From: Bacillota bacterium
Lineage (GTDB): Bacteria; Bacillota; Clostridia; Clostridiales; Clostridiaceae
DNA length: 14,076 nucleotides
Direction of reading: 5' to 3'
Assembly (NCBI GenBank): GCA_023440105.1
Contig: JAEXSY010000051.1
Span: forward strand, 1 to 14,076
Both the position numbers and the translations under genes were made by a program. The stretch's first letter is position 1, and every line of letters begins with the position of its first letter. Shown here piece after piece: positions 13,831 through 14,076 of the stretch. The notes below the pieces were generated by a model. It was not told where the DNA came from. It did no database searches and worked only from the letters and a program-made list of their open reading frames with translations.

Positions 13831-13859
13831 ATTATAGTATTTTATGTAAACATTATCAA
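13831..13859 (-). promoter_or_regulatory. Sigma-A promoter of the ribose operon
   Basis: TTGATA at 13859-13854 and TATAAT at 13836-13831 on the minus strand with a 17-base spacer. Only one of twelve positions departs from consensus. Transcription should begin near 13824, inside the tandem operator. Confidence 0.8.
13845..13858. promoter_or_regulatory. CcpA cre-like site overlapping the rbs -35 element
   Basis: TGTAAACATTATCA matches the cre consensus TGWNANCGNTNWCA at every defined position except the central G, which is A. It spans the spacer and the -35 hexamer, so CcpA binding there would repress the ribose genes when a preferred sugar is present. The assignment rests on motif and position only. 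Confidence 0.5.
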
Positions 13860-13865
13860 TACAGC

Positions 13866-13898
13866 AAATAATTGTTAATAGTATATTAACAATTATTT
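13866..13898. repeat. Perfect AT-rich inverted repeat upstream of the rbs promoter
   Basis: AAATAATTGTTAATA (13866-13880) and TATTAACAATTATTT (13884-13898) are exact reverse complements separated by GTA. It begins seven bases upstream of the -35 hexamer. With almost no G or C it would be a weak RNA hairpin. A protein-binding site is therefore a reasonable alternative; the inner TTGTTAA and TTAACAA resemble Rex half-sites but are 7 bases apart instead of the usual 4. Confidence 0.7.
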
Positions 13899-13916
13899 TC
13901 ATATATACCAAAGAAT

Positions 13917-13955
13917 AAAAAAAGAGAATAAAACATCAAAATAATGTTTACTCTC
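13917..13955 (-). terminator. Rho-independent terminator of an upstream minus-strand unit
   Basis: In the minus-strand transcript GAGAGTAAACAT (13955 downward) pairs with ATGTTTTATTCTC (ending 13924), with one G-U pair and one bulged base, around a TATTTTG loop. Seven U follow (13923-13917). The gene it serves lies beyond the right edge of the window. Confidence 0.7.
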
Positions 13956-13988
13956 CCAAAATTAATTAAATATTTAAATTTATTTAAT

Positions 13989-14027
13989 AACTATAACATC
14001 AAGGTATTTTCAGCCTTGATGATAGTT
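13989..14027. repeat. Bulged inverted repeat near the right edge
   Basis: AACTAT plus CATCAAGG (13989-14004, with two extra A between them) pairs with CCTTGATGATAGTT (14014-14027) around a 9-base loop, 14 base pairs in all. No U run follows directly on either strand. It may be a 3' UTR structure of the upstream gene; its role is unknown. Confidence 0.55.
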
Positions 14028-14076
14028 ACAATTTTCCCTACAGCTTTAAAAATTTCTACGATGCAGTATACCTAGG

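Larger units (their letters stand above)
13748..14076. other. Intergenic region upstream of rbsK
   Basis: This 329-base stretch has no convincing gene. From left to right it contains the rbsK leader, the tandem RbsR operator, the promoter with a cre-like site, the perfect palindrome, a minus-strand terminator and a bulged hairpin. The last 50 or so bases (14028-14076) hold nothing I recognise. A 26-codon open stretch on the minus strand there has no usable start. Confidence 0.6.

Noticed and set aside
13995..14074. Minus-strand open stretch of 26 codons at the right edge (C-terminus of an upstream gene)
   Set aside because: An in-frame TAG precedes it at the window edge and it has no usable start codon, so it is probably non-coding.
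1..14076. Mobile elements, CRISPR arrays, phage or defence genes
   Set aside because: No transposase, integrase, regularly spaced repeats, att-like direct repeats or defence families are visible on either strand.

Overview
The window reads as a chromosomal segment of a low-GC, Gram-positive, probably anaerobic clostridial bacterium. AT-rich intergenic DNA, strong GGAGG-type ribosome sites, sigma-A-like promoters, a T-box leader, a lipoprotein-type ribose-binding protein and a short two-gene Suf-like (SmsCB) iron-sulfur system all fit this. The genus cannot be fixed from sequence alone. All 14 convincing genes lie on the minus strand, so transcription runs from high to low coordinates. I see no mobile element, prophage, CRISPR array, tRNA or rRNA.

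Layout in transcription order. (1) 14076-13860: the tail of an upstream unit, ending in an intrinsic terminator (13917-13955), then a 15-bp-arm AT-rich palindrome (13866-13898). (2) 13859-7729: a ribose operon rbsK-rbsD-rbsA-rbsC-rbsB-rbsR. Its promoter is TTGATA-N17-TATAAT. A CcpA cre-like site overlaps the -35 element, and a two-copy 13-bp LacI-type operator sits just after the -10. The repressor gene is last, separated from rbsB by a hairpin. (3) 7680-5134: a consensus-like promoter, a T-box leader with intrinsic terminator, then metY and metA. MetA has Glu111, the residue linked to acetyl-CoA use, so the two enzymes form a direct homoserine to O-acetylhomoserine to homocysteine route. (4) 5044-4664: a small hotdog thioesterase of the FlK-like family, followed by a strong terminator usable in both directions (4548-4594). 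(5) 4508-1107: an extended -10 promoter and an apparent four-gene operon smsC-smsB-ACT protein (UPF0237)-UPF0210/DUF711, ending in an intrinsic terminator (1040-1075). (6) 918-48: a fully consensus promoter (TTGACA-N17-TATAAT) in front of a regulator with an N-terminal Cys/His cluster, a LuxR-like helix-turn-helix and a C-terminal DUF2087 domain.

Most of this is ordinary housekeeping and nutrient-uptake content. The parts most worth a second look are the joining of the minimal Fe-S scaffold pair to the uncharacterised UPF0237/UPF0210 pair, the Cys/His-DUF2087 regulator with its fully consensus promoter, the layered control region of the ribose operon, and the FlK-like thioesterase downstream of the methionine genes. 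I found no clear sign of a wholly new system, and the functional links proposed are inferences from gene order.
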